The position numbers and the translations under genes were made by a program. Below are positions 1 through 8,109 of a stretch of DNA of 64,000 nt, one piece after another (the stretch's first letter is position 1; each line of letters begins with the position of its first letter). The notes beneath the pieces were generated by a model, which was given only the letters and a program-made list of their open reading frames with translations, ran no database searches and was not told where the DNA came from. The DNA is from Corynebacterium sp. ACRQK (GTDB taxonomy: Bacteria > Actinomycetota > Actinomycetes > Mycobacteriales > Mycobacteriaceae): NCBI RefSeq assembly GCF_022345965.1, contig NZ_JAKRMU010000002.1:186001-250000 (forward strand), in the 5' to 3' direction.

Positions 1-86
1 ATGGCGAACTGCCTGAGTGGCGCATAGACCACTGGCGCGCAGGAACGACAGCGACGTTTCAAGAACAAAGAAGTAAAGAAGAATAA
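1..86 (+). CDS. C-terminal tail of an upstream gene (partial)
   Basis: A reading frame is open from base 3 and stops at TAA 84-86, reading G-E-L-P-E-W-R-I-D-H-W and ending in a charged tail (EQRSKEE). It is cut by the window edge, so no domain can be seen. The stop lies 14 bases before the next start codon, which fits an operon. In related corynebacteria the gene ahead of this cluster is often the substrate-binding part of the anchored-repeat transporter, but that identity is inference from context only. A short frame (ATG 1 to TAG 27) is the alternative and is less likely. Confidence 0.4.
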   Translation, partial: GELPEWRIDHWRAGTTATFQEQRSKEE

Positions 87-100
87 GGATCAAACAGAAC

Positions 101-1144
101 ATGCGAAACACACGGATCAGGAAGTCTTGTCTAGCTCCCACGGCCGCTGCACTGTTGGCTGGGGGAGTAGTCGTGGCGGGAGTGCCGGTGGCCCCGCCGG
201 TCGCAGTGGCGCAGGCGCAGGGCCAAGCGCAGGACCCGGCGCTGCAGCAGACCGTGACGGATAAGGAAGAGCACGCTCCTGCGGGAACCTCGCACGTGTT
301 TAGCCGCGGCCACGCGGATCTCGGCATGCGCCTGGACGGCGGCAAGCTGGACGTGCAGCTGCGCGACGACGCGGAGGAAAAGCCCATCTGGCGTGTGCTG
401 GACGACGTGGTCTTCGACGTCTCAGACAAGGCCAAGCAGCAACTGCCAGCCGACGGTGGTTACGAGTTCACCGGCGCGCAGCCCGGCCAAGAAGTATGGG
501 TGCTGCCGCAGACTGAGGTGCAGGGCGTGCCGTGGCTGGGCTGGAACACACAGTCCCCGGCACTGATCGCCCAGGCCAATCGCGGTGTGACCATGGAGTA
601 CCTGGGCCACCAGGGGCCTGGCCAGATGTGCATGTTCTTGCAGGCCGGCGGCTTTGAACAGCCCCAGGAGCTGTGGAACTCCGCGCAGCCCACCCCGCAG
701 GACCTGTGGGTGGATCTGAACACGCACACGCACGCCAATTGGGTGTTCACCGAGCCTGGCGTGCACCGTGTGGCCATGGGTGTGCGGGTGAAGTTGAAGG
801 ATGGCTCCGAGAAGACCACTACGAAGGTGCTGAACTTTGCCGTGGGAGTGGATCCTTCCGAGGCACAGAACTCCAGCTGGGAGGGTGAGCTGCCGAAGGC
901 AGGTGCTGCCGGTTCTTCTGGTGACGCCAACAGTTCCAACCCCAACAATTCCGCCAACGGTACAGATGCGAATGCCGACAACTCCGAGGAAGGCTCCGAT
1001 GGCGGCAACTCTGCCCTGCCGTGGATCCTGGGCGGCATTGGCGTGGTTGTCGTCGCGCTGCTGGCCTTTGGCTTCCTCTCCCTGCGGAAGGGCGCCAAGG
1101 AGCGCAAGCGCGTCGAGGATGAACTGTGGGGTCAGCTGAAGTGA
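101..1144 (+). CDS. Choice-of-anchor M / ABC transporter-associated surface protein
   Basis: A 347-residue exported, membrane-anchored protein. Residues 1-38 form a signal peptide with a basic start (MRNTRIRK) and an Ala/Val core ending in AVAQAQ. Residues about 66-250 match the actinobacterial surface-anchored repeat domain (TIGR03769/choice-of-anchor M type), seen as HVFSRGHADLG, then WLGWNTQ and the HTHANWVF...GVHRV pattern. An Asn/Ser/Gly-rich spacer (about 265-300) leads to a transmembrane helix (about 304-327) and a basic cytoplasmic tail. No LPxTG-type sorting motif is visible, so anchoring is probably by the helix. The gene overlaps the ATPase start (GTGA). Family members accompany a metal-type ABC transporter and are thought to capture or present the substrate; the ligand is unknown. 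Confidence 0.8.
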   Translation: MRNTRIRKSCLAPTAAALLAGGVVVAGVPVAPPVAVAQAQGQAQDPALQQTVTDKEEHAPAGTSHVFSRGHADLGMRLDGGKLDVQLRDDAEEKPIWRVLDDVVFDVSDKAKQQLPADGGYEFTGAQPGQEVWVLPQTEVQGVPWLGWNTQSPALIAQANRGVTMEYLGHQGPGQMCMFLQAGGFEQPQELWNSAQPTPQDLWVDLNTHTHANWVFTEPGVHRVAMGVRVKLKDGSEKTTTKVLNFAVGVDPSEAQNSSWEGELPKAGAAGSSGDANSSNPNNSANGTDANADNSEEGSDGGNSALPWILGGIGVVVVALLAFGFLSLRKGAKERKRVEDELWGQLK

Positions 1145-1860
1145 CCGCGCTGCAGATCGCGGATCTGAATGTCCGACTAGCTGGGCGGCAGATCCTCACC
1201 GACGTAAATCTCGAGGCACACCCCGGCGAGCTAATTGGCTTGCTCGGCCCCAACGGCGCGGGCAAGACCACCCTGATGCGCAGCGTCCTGGGCCTCATTC
1301 CGCGTACCAAGGGCAGCATCAAAGCCGCGAGCGTGGGGTATGTTCCTCAGCGCCACGAGTTCGCGTGGGATTATCCCATCGACGTTCGCCACACAGTGCT
1401 GAACGGTCGCGCGGGGCTGATCGGCCCGTTCCGTCGGTCGCGCCGGGCAGACTTTGCGGCCACTGCGCATGCGCTGAAGCGCGTGAACTTGCAGCACTTG
1501 GCGGACCGCCCTATCGGTCAGCTCTCCGGCGGGCAGCGCCAGCGCGTGCTGGTGGCGCGCGCCCTGGCTGTGGAACCCACGCTGCTGTTGTTGGACGAGC
1601 CTTTCACTGGCATGGATTTCCCCAGTATCGAGTCGCTGGTGGAGATCCTGCAGTCCCTGGCCGCCGAGGGTATGAGCATCCTGATGGTGACCCACGATCT
1701 GGCGCAGGCGGTGCATGTCTGTGATCGCGTGGTGCTGCTGAACGGTCGTGTGGTGGCCGATGGTGCGCCGGATCAGCTGCAGAGCCCCGAGCCGTGGATG
1801 GAGACCTTCGACGTTCGCCCGGATTCGCCACTGTTGCGGGGAGTGGGGTTGGTGCAGTGA
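1141..1860 (+). CDS. Anchored repeat-type ABC transporter, ATP-binding subunit
   Basis: An ABC ATPase of about 239 residues that powers the adjacent permease from the cytoplasm. It has Walker A (LLGPNGAGKTTLMRS), a Q-loop region (GYVPQRHEF), the signature LSGGQRQRVLVARAL, Walker B (LLLLDEPFTGMD) and the switch histidine (MVTHD). It resembles the Zn/Mn (ZnuC/MntB-like) family and matches the TIGR03771 type found beside choice-of-anchor M proteins. I chose GTG 1141, which overlaps the previous TGA as GTGA, giving MTALQIADLN. The in-frame GTG at 1126 would add five residues. The next gene begins with the same GTGA overlap, so the three genes are translationally coupled. Substrate is probably a divalent metal or a metal complex, by family only. 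Confidence 0.85.
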   Translation: MTALQIADLNVRLAGRQILTDVNLEAHPGELIGLLGPNGAGKTTLMRSVLGLIPRTKGSIKAASVGYVPQRHEFAWDYPIDVRHTVLNGRAGLIGPFRRSRRADFAATAHALKRVNLQHLADRPIGQLSGGQRQRVLVARALAVEPTLLLLDEPFTGMDFPSIESLVEILQSLAAEGMSILMVTHDLAQAVHVCDRVVLLNGRVVADGAPDQLQSPEPWMETFDVRPDSPLLRGVGLVQ

Positions 1861-2735
1861 TCTCCTTCTCCCAGTTCCTCGCTGACCTGACGAATCCCGC
1901 CCTGGCCTTCCTGCCGAAGGCGCTGCTGGTGGCGGTTCTCTCCGCGTTGGTCTGCGGTGTGATCGGCACCCACGTGGTATTGCGCGGCATGGCCTTCATC
2001 GGCGATGCGGTCGCGCATGCCGTGTTCCCGGGCCTGGCCATCGCCTTCGCCCTGCAGGTCTCGGTAATCGCCGGTGGGGCGGTGGCCGGCGCCGTGGTGG
2101 CCCTGCTGATCGCCCTGTTCTCGCAGCGCAGGCGAGTGAAAGAGGACACTATCATCGGTATCTTCTTCGCCGCCGCGTTCGCCTTGGGCTTGGTAGTGAT
2201 CTCGAAGGTGCAGGGCTATACGGCCAGCCTGAATAGCTTCCTCTTCGGCTCGATCACGGGCGTGTCCAATTCCGACATCATCTTCAGCGCCGTCGTCGGA
2301 GCCGTCGTAATTCTGGCCGTGGCGGCGCTGCACAAGGAGATCGTGGCGGTCTCCGTCGACCGCGAAACCGCCGCCGCCATGGGCATCCGCGTGCTGCTGA
2401 TCGACGTGATCCTCTACCTCGCCGTCACCGCCGCCGTGGTGATGTCTGTTCGCACCGTCGGCAACATTCTCGTGCTCGCGCTGCTGATCACTCCGGCCGC
2501 CGCAGCGCGACTCTGGACCGACCGACTGGTCGTGATGATGGCGCTGAGCGCCGTGATCGGCATGGTCGGTTCCTTCCTCGGCGTGTACGTGTCTTGGGCA
2601 ATCGATGTGCCTACGGGCGCCACGATCGTCCTGGTCCTCACCGTTGTTTTCCTTCTTTCTTTCTTTGTGGCGACGCCCATTCGCGCCGCCCGACAACCCA
2701 ACAAACCCTCACAGGTGGTAGCTACTGATGCATAA
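1857..2735 (+). CDS. Anchored repeat-type ABC transporter, permease (ABC-3 family)
   Basis: An integral membrane permease of about 292 residues with roughly eight to nine hydrophobic helices. The start (MISFSQFLADLTNPALAFLP) and the segment HVVLRGMAFIGDAVAHAVFPG are typical of ABC-3 permeases for zinc, manganese or iron (ZnuB/MntB/TroC), and the set matches TIGR03770. The start is GTG 1857, overlapping the ATPase stop as GTGA; an ATG at 1794 in the same frame would place 60-odd bases inside the ATPase gene and add a polar, non-family N-terminus. The stop overlaps the next gene's ATG by eight bases. It forms the membrane channel of the transporter encoded by this operon. Confidence 0.85.
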   Translation: MISFSQFLADLTNPALAFLPKALLVAVLSALVCGVIGTHVVLRGMAFIGDAVAHAVFPGLAIAFALQVSVIAGGAVAGAVVALLIALFSQRRRVKEDTIIGIFFAAAFALGLVVISKVQGYTASLNSFLFGSITGVSNSDIIFSAVVGAVVILAVAALHKEIVAVSVDRETAAAMGIRVLLIDVILYLAVTAAVVMSVRTVGNILVLALLITPAAAARLWTDRLVVMMALSAVIGMVGSFLGVYVSWAIDVPTGATIVLVLTVVFLLSFFVATPIRAARQPNKPSQVVATDA

Positions 2736-5496
2736 AAAGCATGAACTCTTCCAGCAGCTGGCCGAGCGACAGCGGGCGGAGCTAAGACGCAGTCAGAATA
2801 GGGCCGATCGGATGCTGTGGGCAGCCAAGTCCACCCTGGCGGTATTGGGTGTGCTGGTGCTAACGGTGGTGGCCGGCGCCTGGAATGCGGCGTCACCACT
2901 TACCAGCGACCACCGCTCCGCCGAGGTGCTGCAGCGGGCGCAAGCAACACCGACAGGACATAAGCCCGGAACGACTAGCGACGGACCGACCGTAGGCAAG
3001 GACGTTAAGGATCCGGCAACCGGGAAAGCCCATGTATGCGCGGGCAGAAAACTGCTGTACAAGGCGCATGTGGATGCGGTGTACGGCACTTATAACAAGG
3101 GCAAGCCGGATGTGATGGTCGTCGACGGACAGCAGCCCGTGCCCGCCGATGATGTTTGTCTGCGACTGGCGCCCGACGCGATTGATGGCAAAGAGGCTTC
3201 CCGCATCAAGGTGCCGAACAAGAAGGCGCTGTCCTTCCTAGGAAAGCCCGGCACGGTGCTGTGGTACGCCCCGCAGAATGCGGACTTCACAAACCAGTGG
3301 CGCCCGCTTTGGGCGGGGCTGGGGGCTTTTGACCCGGCGCATGAGCTTAAAGCGCCGACGGACTTTGCGGAGCCGAACCTGCACTTCCATATGAAGAAGT
3401 TCGCTGGTCCCGGCGACATGGAGGTCTTTTTCCACAACTCCGGTACACCTACCCCGGAGCGTGTGCTCTCCACCAAGGAAGGCCTGAAGAGTTACGACTA
3501 CGAAGTCGGCGGGCACGGGCACTTCGGCTGGACGTTCTCTAAGCCCGGGCTGTATCAGCTGACGATGCAGTGGGACGTCAAAAAGAAGGACGGCTCCACC
3601 GTAAAATCCGCAGAGCGTACCATCAACTGGCTGGTCGGATCCGACAAGCAGGTCGGTCTGCCCGAGGGGACGACCACGGGGTTGAATGAGATCAAGGAGC
3701 CTATCGGGCCGCTGGAGCCGGGTAATCCTGGAGATCAAGATCAGCCTGAAGAGCCCGAGCAGCCCGAAGACCCCGAGCAGCCAGGCGAGGGTGAAACGCC
3801 AGGCGAAAATGAGACGCCGGGTGACGAGGAAGATCCGAGCGATGGCACCGACAAGCCCGCACCGACGTGCGAAGCCCCGCAGGAGATCTCCGACGACGAG
3901 GTCCGTAGCGAGGTCAACGATGCCTTCGGAGAGGGACAGGAATCCGAGCGAGCCGTCATCCCCAAGGGACACATGGACTTGGGAGTGGGCACGACGGATG
4001 AATCGGACGCTGATCCGCACACCTTTCTGAAGGACGGCGCTGATCCCGGGAATGTGCAGGAACGCGAGTCCGGCAGTTTCGTGTTCTTGGTGAACAGTCC
4101 GAAGGCGAAAGTAGGAATTCCGGAGGCTTACCGGGAGGAACTAGGGGAGACCGCATACGCACTCCCGCAGGCACAGCAGGAGAACCCGAATGTCCCGTGG
4201 CTGGGCTTTTCCACCGAGCATCTGAACTCGGCAAAGAAGGGCGTGGACGTGACCATTAAGGACTTTGAGGGGCCCGGCCGAATGGTGACCCTGTCGGACA
4301 ATGGGCTGGGTAGTGCGAGCCTGCGCCTGGATTCCGAGCACCGTGAGCACAAGGTCAGCTATGCGGTTGGAGCGCACGATCACCAGCAGTTCCTCTTCAC
4401 CAAGCCGGGCGCTTACCGCGTAGTTTTCCGCTATCAGGGCACCGCGGTGGACGGCAAGAAGTTTGATAAGGAGCTCGAGACATTCTTCGTCATCAAGGAT
4501 GCATGTGGCGACAGCGCCGGTGGGCCCGGGGATAGCACTGATCCCGGGGACGGCACTGATCCTGGGGACGGCACTGATCCTGGGGATAGCACTGATCCTG
4601 GGGACAGCACTGATCCTTCCGACACCGACACAAGTGGAGAAAAGTCCGGTCTCGAAGAGTTGCAGGAGTTTCAGAAGCACCTGGATAGCGAAAACGCGAA
4701 GCTAGGCAAGTACATGGATGAAATCGTCGGTGGCATCGAGGCGCTGCGCGGAAACCGCAAGGCACAGCAGAGTCCTTCCACCGGGGGAGCTGGCGGTGCT
4801 GACACTAGTGATTCCTCGACGGCGGGCGCCACTAGCAACAACTCTGCTGGCAAGAGTTCTGGTGGATCCCCCTCCAGCACCAACGCCGCATCGGATAACC
4901 ACAGCGCTGCTAGTGAGGCCGAATCCGCGGGAGCTAGTTCCAGTGATTCTGCCGGTTCGAGTAGCTCCGGCAGTTCATCTGGGTCTGCCGACGGTGCTGC
5001 GGTCGCAAATGGTGGTGCTTCTGCTGGCGCCGCGGATGCAGGTTCTGCTGGCGCCGTGGACGGAGCTTCCGCTGACGCTGCGGCCGCAGAAGGTGGCGAA
5101 GTAGACGCCGAGTCTGAGGTTCAGGATGAGGCTGCGGAAGGCGAAGTCGAGGGCGGTGCCGGTGGTATCCACCGCATCAACGCAGCCCAAGGGCAGAAGA
5201 ATGCCGAAGGGGCCGACAATACGGATGACGCGCAGAACGTGGCAACCGAGAAAACCGCCGTAGAGTCCTTTATGGATTCCCTTACCGGCGGTGGCTGGAC
5301 GACTGGCTTCCTGCTGGGGCTGGGGCTGATGGGGCTGCTCGGCGGAGCACTCCTGTTCTTCGTAGCGGCCCGCAACATGCAGCGTGCCCACACCCTGCAA
5401 CTGCTACAGGCCTACCGGGAAATCAGTCGTGACCGTGCGGAACAGGCCTATGCGGAGAGCGCCTACGCAGAAGACCTCCCCGCCGAGGAGGACTAA
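2728..5496 (+). CDS. Large two-domain choice-of-anchor M surface protein
   Basis: A 922-residue protein anchored at both ends. A hydrophobic helix at about 27-52 acts as signal anchor or uncleaved signal. Two copies of the actinobacterial surface-anchored domain follow: about 100-310 (with HGHFGWTFSKPGLYQLT) and about 405-590 (with WLGFSTEHLN and HDHQQFLFTKPGAYRV). An acidic Pro/Glu linker (about 330-380) separates them. After the second come a DPGDGT/S hexapeptide repeat (about 600-630), a short charged helical stretch, a long Ser/Gly/Ala-rich stalk (about 680-850) and a C-terminal transmembrane helix (about 857-882). The layout suggests a ligand-binding protein on a long stalk through the envelope. 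It is the last gene of the transporter operon. What it binds cannot be told from the sequence. Confidence 0.8.
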   Translation: MHKKHELFQQLAERQRAELRRSQNRADRMLWAAKSTLAVLGVLVLTVVAGAWNAASPLTSDHRSAEVLQRAQATPTGHKPGTTSDGPTVGKDVKDPATGKAHVCAGRKLLYKAHVDAVYGTYNKGKPDVMVVDGQQPVPADDVCLRLAPDAIDGKEASRIKVPNKKALSFLGKPGTVLWYAPQNADFTNQWRPLWAGLGAFDPAHELKAPTDFAEPNLHFHMKKFAGPGDMEVFFHNSGTPTPERVLSTKEGLKSYDYEVGGHGHFGWTFSKPGLYQLTMQWDVKKKDGSTVKSAERTINWLVGSDKQVGLPEGTTTGLNEIKEPIGPLEPGNPGDQDQPEEPEQPEDPEQPGEGETPGENETPGDEEDPSDGTDKPAPTCEAPQEISDDEVRSEVNDAFGEGQESERAVIPKGHMDLGVGTTDESDADPHTFLKDGADPGNVQERESGSFVFLVNSPKAKVGIPEAYREELGETAYALPQAQQENPNVPWLGFSTEHLNSAKKGVDVTIKDFEGPGRMVTLSDNGLGSASLRLDSEHREHKVSYAVGAHDHQQFLFTKPGAYRVVFRYQGTAVDGKKFDKELETFFVIKDACGDSAGGPGDSTDPGDGTDPGDGTDPGDSTDPGDSTDPSDTDTSGEKSGLEELQEFQKHLDSENAKLGKYMDEIVGGIEALRGNRKAQQSPSTGGAGGADTSDSSTAGATSNNSAGKSSGGSPSSTNAASDNHSAASEAESAGASSSDSAGSSSSGSSSGSADGAAVANGGASAGAADAGSAGAVDGASADAAAAEGGEVDAESEVQDEAAEGEVEGGAGGIHRINAAQGQKNAEGADNTDDAQNVATEKTAVESFMDSLTGGGWTTGFLLGLGLMGLLGGALLFFVAARNMQRAHTLQLLQAYREISRDRAEQAYAESAYAEDLPAEED
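4525..4614 (+). repeat. 18-bp in-frame tandem repeat (5 units)
   Basis: Five consecutive 18-base units of the form CCYGGGGAYRGCACTGAT encode the hexapeptide P-G-D-G/S-T-D in the linker after the second surface domain. The units differ only at a few positions. Copy number is likely to vary between strains through slippage, which would change stalk length. Confidence 0.85.
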
Positions 5497-5524
5497 GGAA
5501 GGCTAGAGAAGTTAGCGAGCCCAG

Positions 5525-6448
5525 TTAGGCTGCCCGTCGCCCCGGCAGCCGGAACTCGCCCATCAGCGGAAGTACCACTCCGCGCTTCAGCGGGTGGGCG
5601 GCGCGGTAAGTAGCCGGGCCGTCTTCTCCCGGTTCCAGGGCCTCCAGAATCAGATCGACCACACGCGGCGAGTACAGCATTGCCAAGTGACCCGAAAGAT
5701 CAAACGGATTGTCGTCCTGCACGCTCAAGTTGCGCACCCGCGCGCCTTCCCCGGCGACCATCACCTGCTTCAAGCGAGGAGTCGCAATACCGTCGTACTT
5801 CGCAGTGATCATCGTGTAGTCCACACCCGGCGTAGTATCACCATCGCGGTTCAGGTGCTCGCCAAACTCACTGCCTAGGCGCTGGTCGATTGCCGCGCCG
5901 CCCAGGAACTTCTCCAAGAACCCCGCAAGCTTGTTGTTCGGGTCGATCTTGTCTCCCAGGGTCGATATGCCCGACAGGGTAGTGCCGTGGTGCGCAGGTC
6001 CCACGCCCACCAGGCGATCCACCTTGTTACGCGCCACATCCGTCCGGTCGGCGCCGCCGGAATCGGAAAGGTATAGCCTCGCCTGCGCCACGCCCTGTGA
6101 GTGGCCGACCAGGTTCACTTTCTTCGCGCCCGTGCGCTCGATCACCTCGTCGATGAAGGCCGCCACTTCCTTCTGGGAGGTGCGCAGGAAGTTGTTGGCG
6201 TACACGCCCGGGGCTTTGCCCGTAAAGGCAGACCGGTCTTTGCCGTAGTTTACGGCAAACACTGGGTGACCTGCCGCAATGAGGTGCTTGGCCACGTAGT
6301 CCCACGTGTTATATGCGTTGAGCCACGTGCCGTGGATCAGCACCGTCGGTGTCTTGCCGTCTAGCGGTGTGTCGAACTTATTGACGCCCTCCGGCAGTGG
6401 ATTGTCGCGTCGTAGGCTGGATAGGAACTTCGGGATGAATGCGTCCAT
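5525..6448 (-). CDS. Lipase/esterase, alpha/beta-hydrolase (lipase class 2-like)
   Basis: A 307-residue serine hydrolase. It carries the oxyanion-hole region VLIHGTW (near residue 35), the nucleophile elbow GHSQG (near residue 115), a likely catalytic Asp in AKYDGIATP and a likely catalytic His in LSGHLAMLYSP. This is the order of the EstA/LipA-type triacylglycerol lipases of actinobacteria. No signal peptide is evident, so it may be cytoplasmic or exported without a classical signal. The ATG at 6448 is chosen; a TTG at 6457 would add three residues. It converges with the upstream surface-protein gene (28 bases between stops) and diverges from rplJ. In a lipid-requiring corynebacterium such an enzyme could release fatty acids from host lipids, but that is inference. 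Confidence 0.8.
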   Translation of the reverse strand: MDAFIPKFLSSLRRDNPLPEGVNKFDTPLDGKTPTVLIHGTWLNAYNTWDYVAKHLIAAGHPVFAVNYGKDRSAFTGKAPGVYANNFLRTSQKEVAAFIDEVIERTGAKKVNLVGHSQGVAQARLYLSDSGGADRTDVARNKVDRLVGVGPAHHGTTLSGISTLGDKIDPNNKLAGFLEKFLGGAAIDQRLGSEFGEHLNRDGDTTPGVDYTMITAKYDGIATPRLKQVMVAGEGARVRNLSVQDDNPFDLSGHLAMLYSPRVVDLILEALEPGEDGPATYRAAHPLKRGVVLPLMGEFRLPGRRAA

Positions 6449-6619
6449 GAACCCCAAGGCTAATCAAATTCGCAGCCCCAGTTTTGGAAACGAAATAATT
6501 TCTCGCGCAGGGTGGCGTCAAAAATAAAGAACAGCGATTTGGGGGAAGAGGGAGCAGGGGTGTAACCTCCTTCGAGGAAGTTTGACTAGATCAACAACGA
6601 GATCAGCAACGTCAAGTTT
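6449..6619. other. Divergent intergenic region lipase/rplJ
   Basis: No gene is supported here. The stretch should hold the lipase promoter (minus strand) and the promoter for the rplJ leader (plus strand). I could not assign convincing -35/-10 hexamers. Confidence 0.5.
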
Positions 6620-6790
6620 TCACCGAAGACCGTCGGTCATCACCGTCCGCGCGAACCTTAACTGGGGAGAGTGGGCAGGAGATTGAAGGATCATCGTCAT
6701 AGATGACGGCCCACGCAGGTAACACGATTAGACGTTCGGATCGGATTCCAGCCCTAGAAAGCCGGGGATCCTACGAATGTGCCTTGTGCT
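6620..6790 (+). promoter_or_regulatory. Putative ribosomal protein L10 leader
   Basis: About 130-300 bases ahead of rplJ the segment CCGAAGACCGTCGGT (6624-6638), then CCGTCCGCGCGAACC, and further on CCCACGCAGGTAAC resemble the conserved core of bacterial L10 leaders, where L10(L12)4 binds the mRNA and represses rplJL translation. Position and motif order agree with that role. A covariance search with the Rfam L10 leader model would decide it. Confidence 0.55.
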
Positions 6791-6916
6791 TCTTGCGTAA
6801 AACGCCGGAAACGCGAGGCGCTTTGTCGTTTATGTACAGTGTTGCCCTTCAACAATGATCGTCGGTGGACGTACTGCAAAAACGTACACCGTAAACATCA
6901 GGAAGGAGGCGAGAGT

Positions 6917-7432
6917 ATGGCTAATCCGAAGAACACCGCTTCGCTGGAAGAGCTCAAGGCACGCTTCGAGCAGGCACAGTCCACTCTGTTGACCGAGTAC
7001 CGTGGCCTGTCCGTGGCTGAGACCACCGAGCTGCGTCGCGCACTGGGTTCGGACGTTACCTACTCCGTCGCCAAGAACACCATGATCAAGCTGGCTGCAC
7101 GCGAAGCCGGCATTGAGCTTGATGAGTCCCTGCTGACTGGTCCTACCGCAATCGCATTCGTCAACGGCGAAGCCGTGGACGCTGCGAAGGCCATGAAGGA
7201 CTTCGGCAAGGATCACAAGAACTTCGTGATCAAGGGTGGCTACATGGACGGTGCCACGATTGATGCAGCTCAGGTTGAGGCAATCGCCGAGCTGGACAAT
7301 CGCGAAACCACGCTGGCCAAGCTGGCCGGTGCCATGCAGGGTTCCTTGGCAAAGGCCGCAGGCCTGTTCAACGCACCAGCATCCCAGGTTGCACGCCTGG
7401 CCGCTGCACTGCAGGAGAAGAAGGAACAGTAA
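6917..7432 (+). CDS. rplJ: 50S ribosomal protein L10
   Basis: A 171-residue L10 protein, base of the ribosomal stalk that carries the L7/L12 dimers and recruits translational GTPases. The N-terminal RNA-binding region includes [18 protein letters not shown] and [11 protein letters not shown]; the C-terminal helix ([15 protein letters not shown]) binds L7/L12. ATG 6917 is chosen because a strong ribosome-binding site (GGAAGGAGG, 6901-6909) sits eight bases upstream; the frame is open much further upstream but that part is leader RNA. rplL follows after 94 bases. rplK and rplA are not immediately upstream; a lipase gene lies there instead. Confidence 0.95.
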   Translation: MANPKNTASLEELKARFEQAQSTLLTEYRGLSVAETTELRRALGSDVTYSVAKNTMIKLAAREAGIELDESLLTGPTAIAFVNGEAVDAAKAMKDFGKDHKNFVIKGGYMDGATIDAAQVEAIAELDNRETTLAKLAGAMQGSLAKAAGLFNAPASQVARLAAALQEKKEQ

Positions 7433-7526
7433 GTTCCCTCCGCTCATACATAAGACATAAAACACTTTGCCGGCCGGGTCGCCAACACTTTTCGGCCCAC
7501 CGGCGCAACTACGAAAGGATGCCATC

Positions 7527-7913
7527 ATGGCTAAGCTCACCAAGGACGAGCTCATCGAGGCTTTCAAGGAAATGACCCTCATCGAACTGTCTGAGTTCGT
7601 TAAGGAATTCGAAGAGGTCTTCGACGTCACCGCTGCTGCTCCGGTTGCTGCCGTTGCTGCTGCTCCGGGCGCTGAGGGCGGCGCTGCTGCTGAGGAGAAG
7701 GACGAGTTCGACGTCGTTCTGGAGGACGCAGGCGCTAAGAAGATCGGCGTTATCAAGGTTGTCCGCGAGATCGTCTCCGGCCTGGGCCTGAAGGAGGCCA
7801 AGGAGCTGGTTGAGGGTGCTCCGAAGGCTATCCTGGAGGGCGCTTCCAAGGATGACGCTGAGGCTGCTAAGACCAAGCTGGAAGAGGCTGGCGCAAAGGT
7901 CTCCCTCAAGTAA
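7527..7913 (+). CDS. rplL: 50S ribosomal protein L7/L12
   Basis: A 128-residue stalk protein. The N-terminal dimerisation helices ([20 protein letters not shown]) are followed by the flexible Ala/Gly hinge (about 38-55) and the C-terminal factor-binding domain with [12 protein letters not shown] and [14 protein letters not shown]. The ribosome-binding site GAAAGGA (7513-7519) favours ATG 7527 over earlier in-frame codons. It is co-transcribed with rplJ and ends in a clear terminator. It acts in the ribosome as the docking site for EF-Tu and EF-G, both encoded further along in this window. Confidence 0.96.
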   Translation: MAKLTKDELIEAFKEMTLIELSEFVKEFEEVFDVTAAAPVAAVAAAPGAEGGAAAEEKDEFDVVLEDAGAKKIGVIKVVREIVSGLGLKEAKELVEGAPKAILEGASKDDAEAAKTKLEEAGAKVSLK

Positions 7914-7973
7914 GCTCGCCTTACTTTCCGCGCTTTGGCCTAGCTCCGAATGCGCAGCCAAATCAAAGCCGCT

Positions 7974-8010
7974 GGGAATCACGTTCCGTGATTTCCGGCG
8001 GTTTTTTGTT
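7974..8010 (+). terminator. Rho-independent terminator after rplL
   Basis: The sequence forms a 10-bp stem (GGGAATCACG with CGTGATTTCC, one G-U pair) closed by a three-base loop and followed by GGCGGTTTTTTGTT. It ends the rplJ-rplL transcript. Confidence 0.85.
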
Positions 8011-8109
8011 GTCTTGCTACGCTTAAATGACAAATATTGAATCGTGTGCCCAGTTCTTCAGGCATGCGGAAAACTAAAAGCTGATCTAATCGCAGATGGT
8101 GGCAGAGAA

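Noticed and set aside
6504..6525. Possible further copy of the 20-bp element near GGTGGCGTCA upstream of the lipase
   Set aside because: Only about nine bases match, the orientation relative to the gene is opposite, and there is no MALRWRH frame.
6779..6916. N-terminal extension of L10 from ATG 6779
   Set aside because: The extension is Cys/Arg-rich and lies in the leader RNA; the strong ribosome-binding site at 6901-6909 defines ATG 6917.
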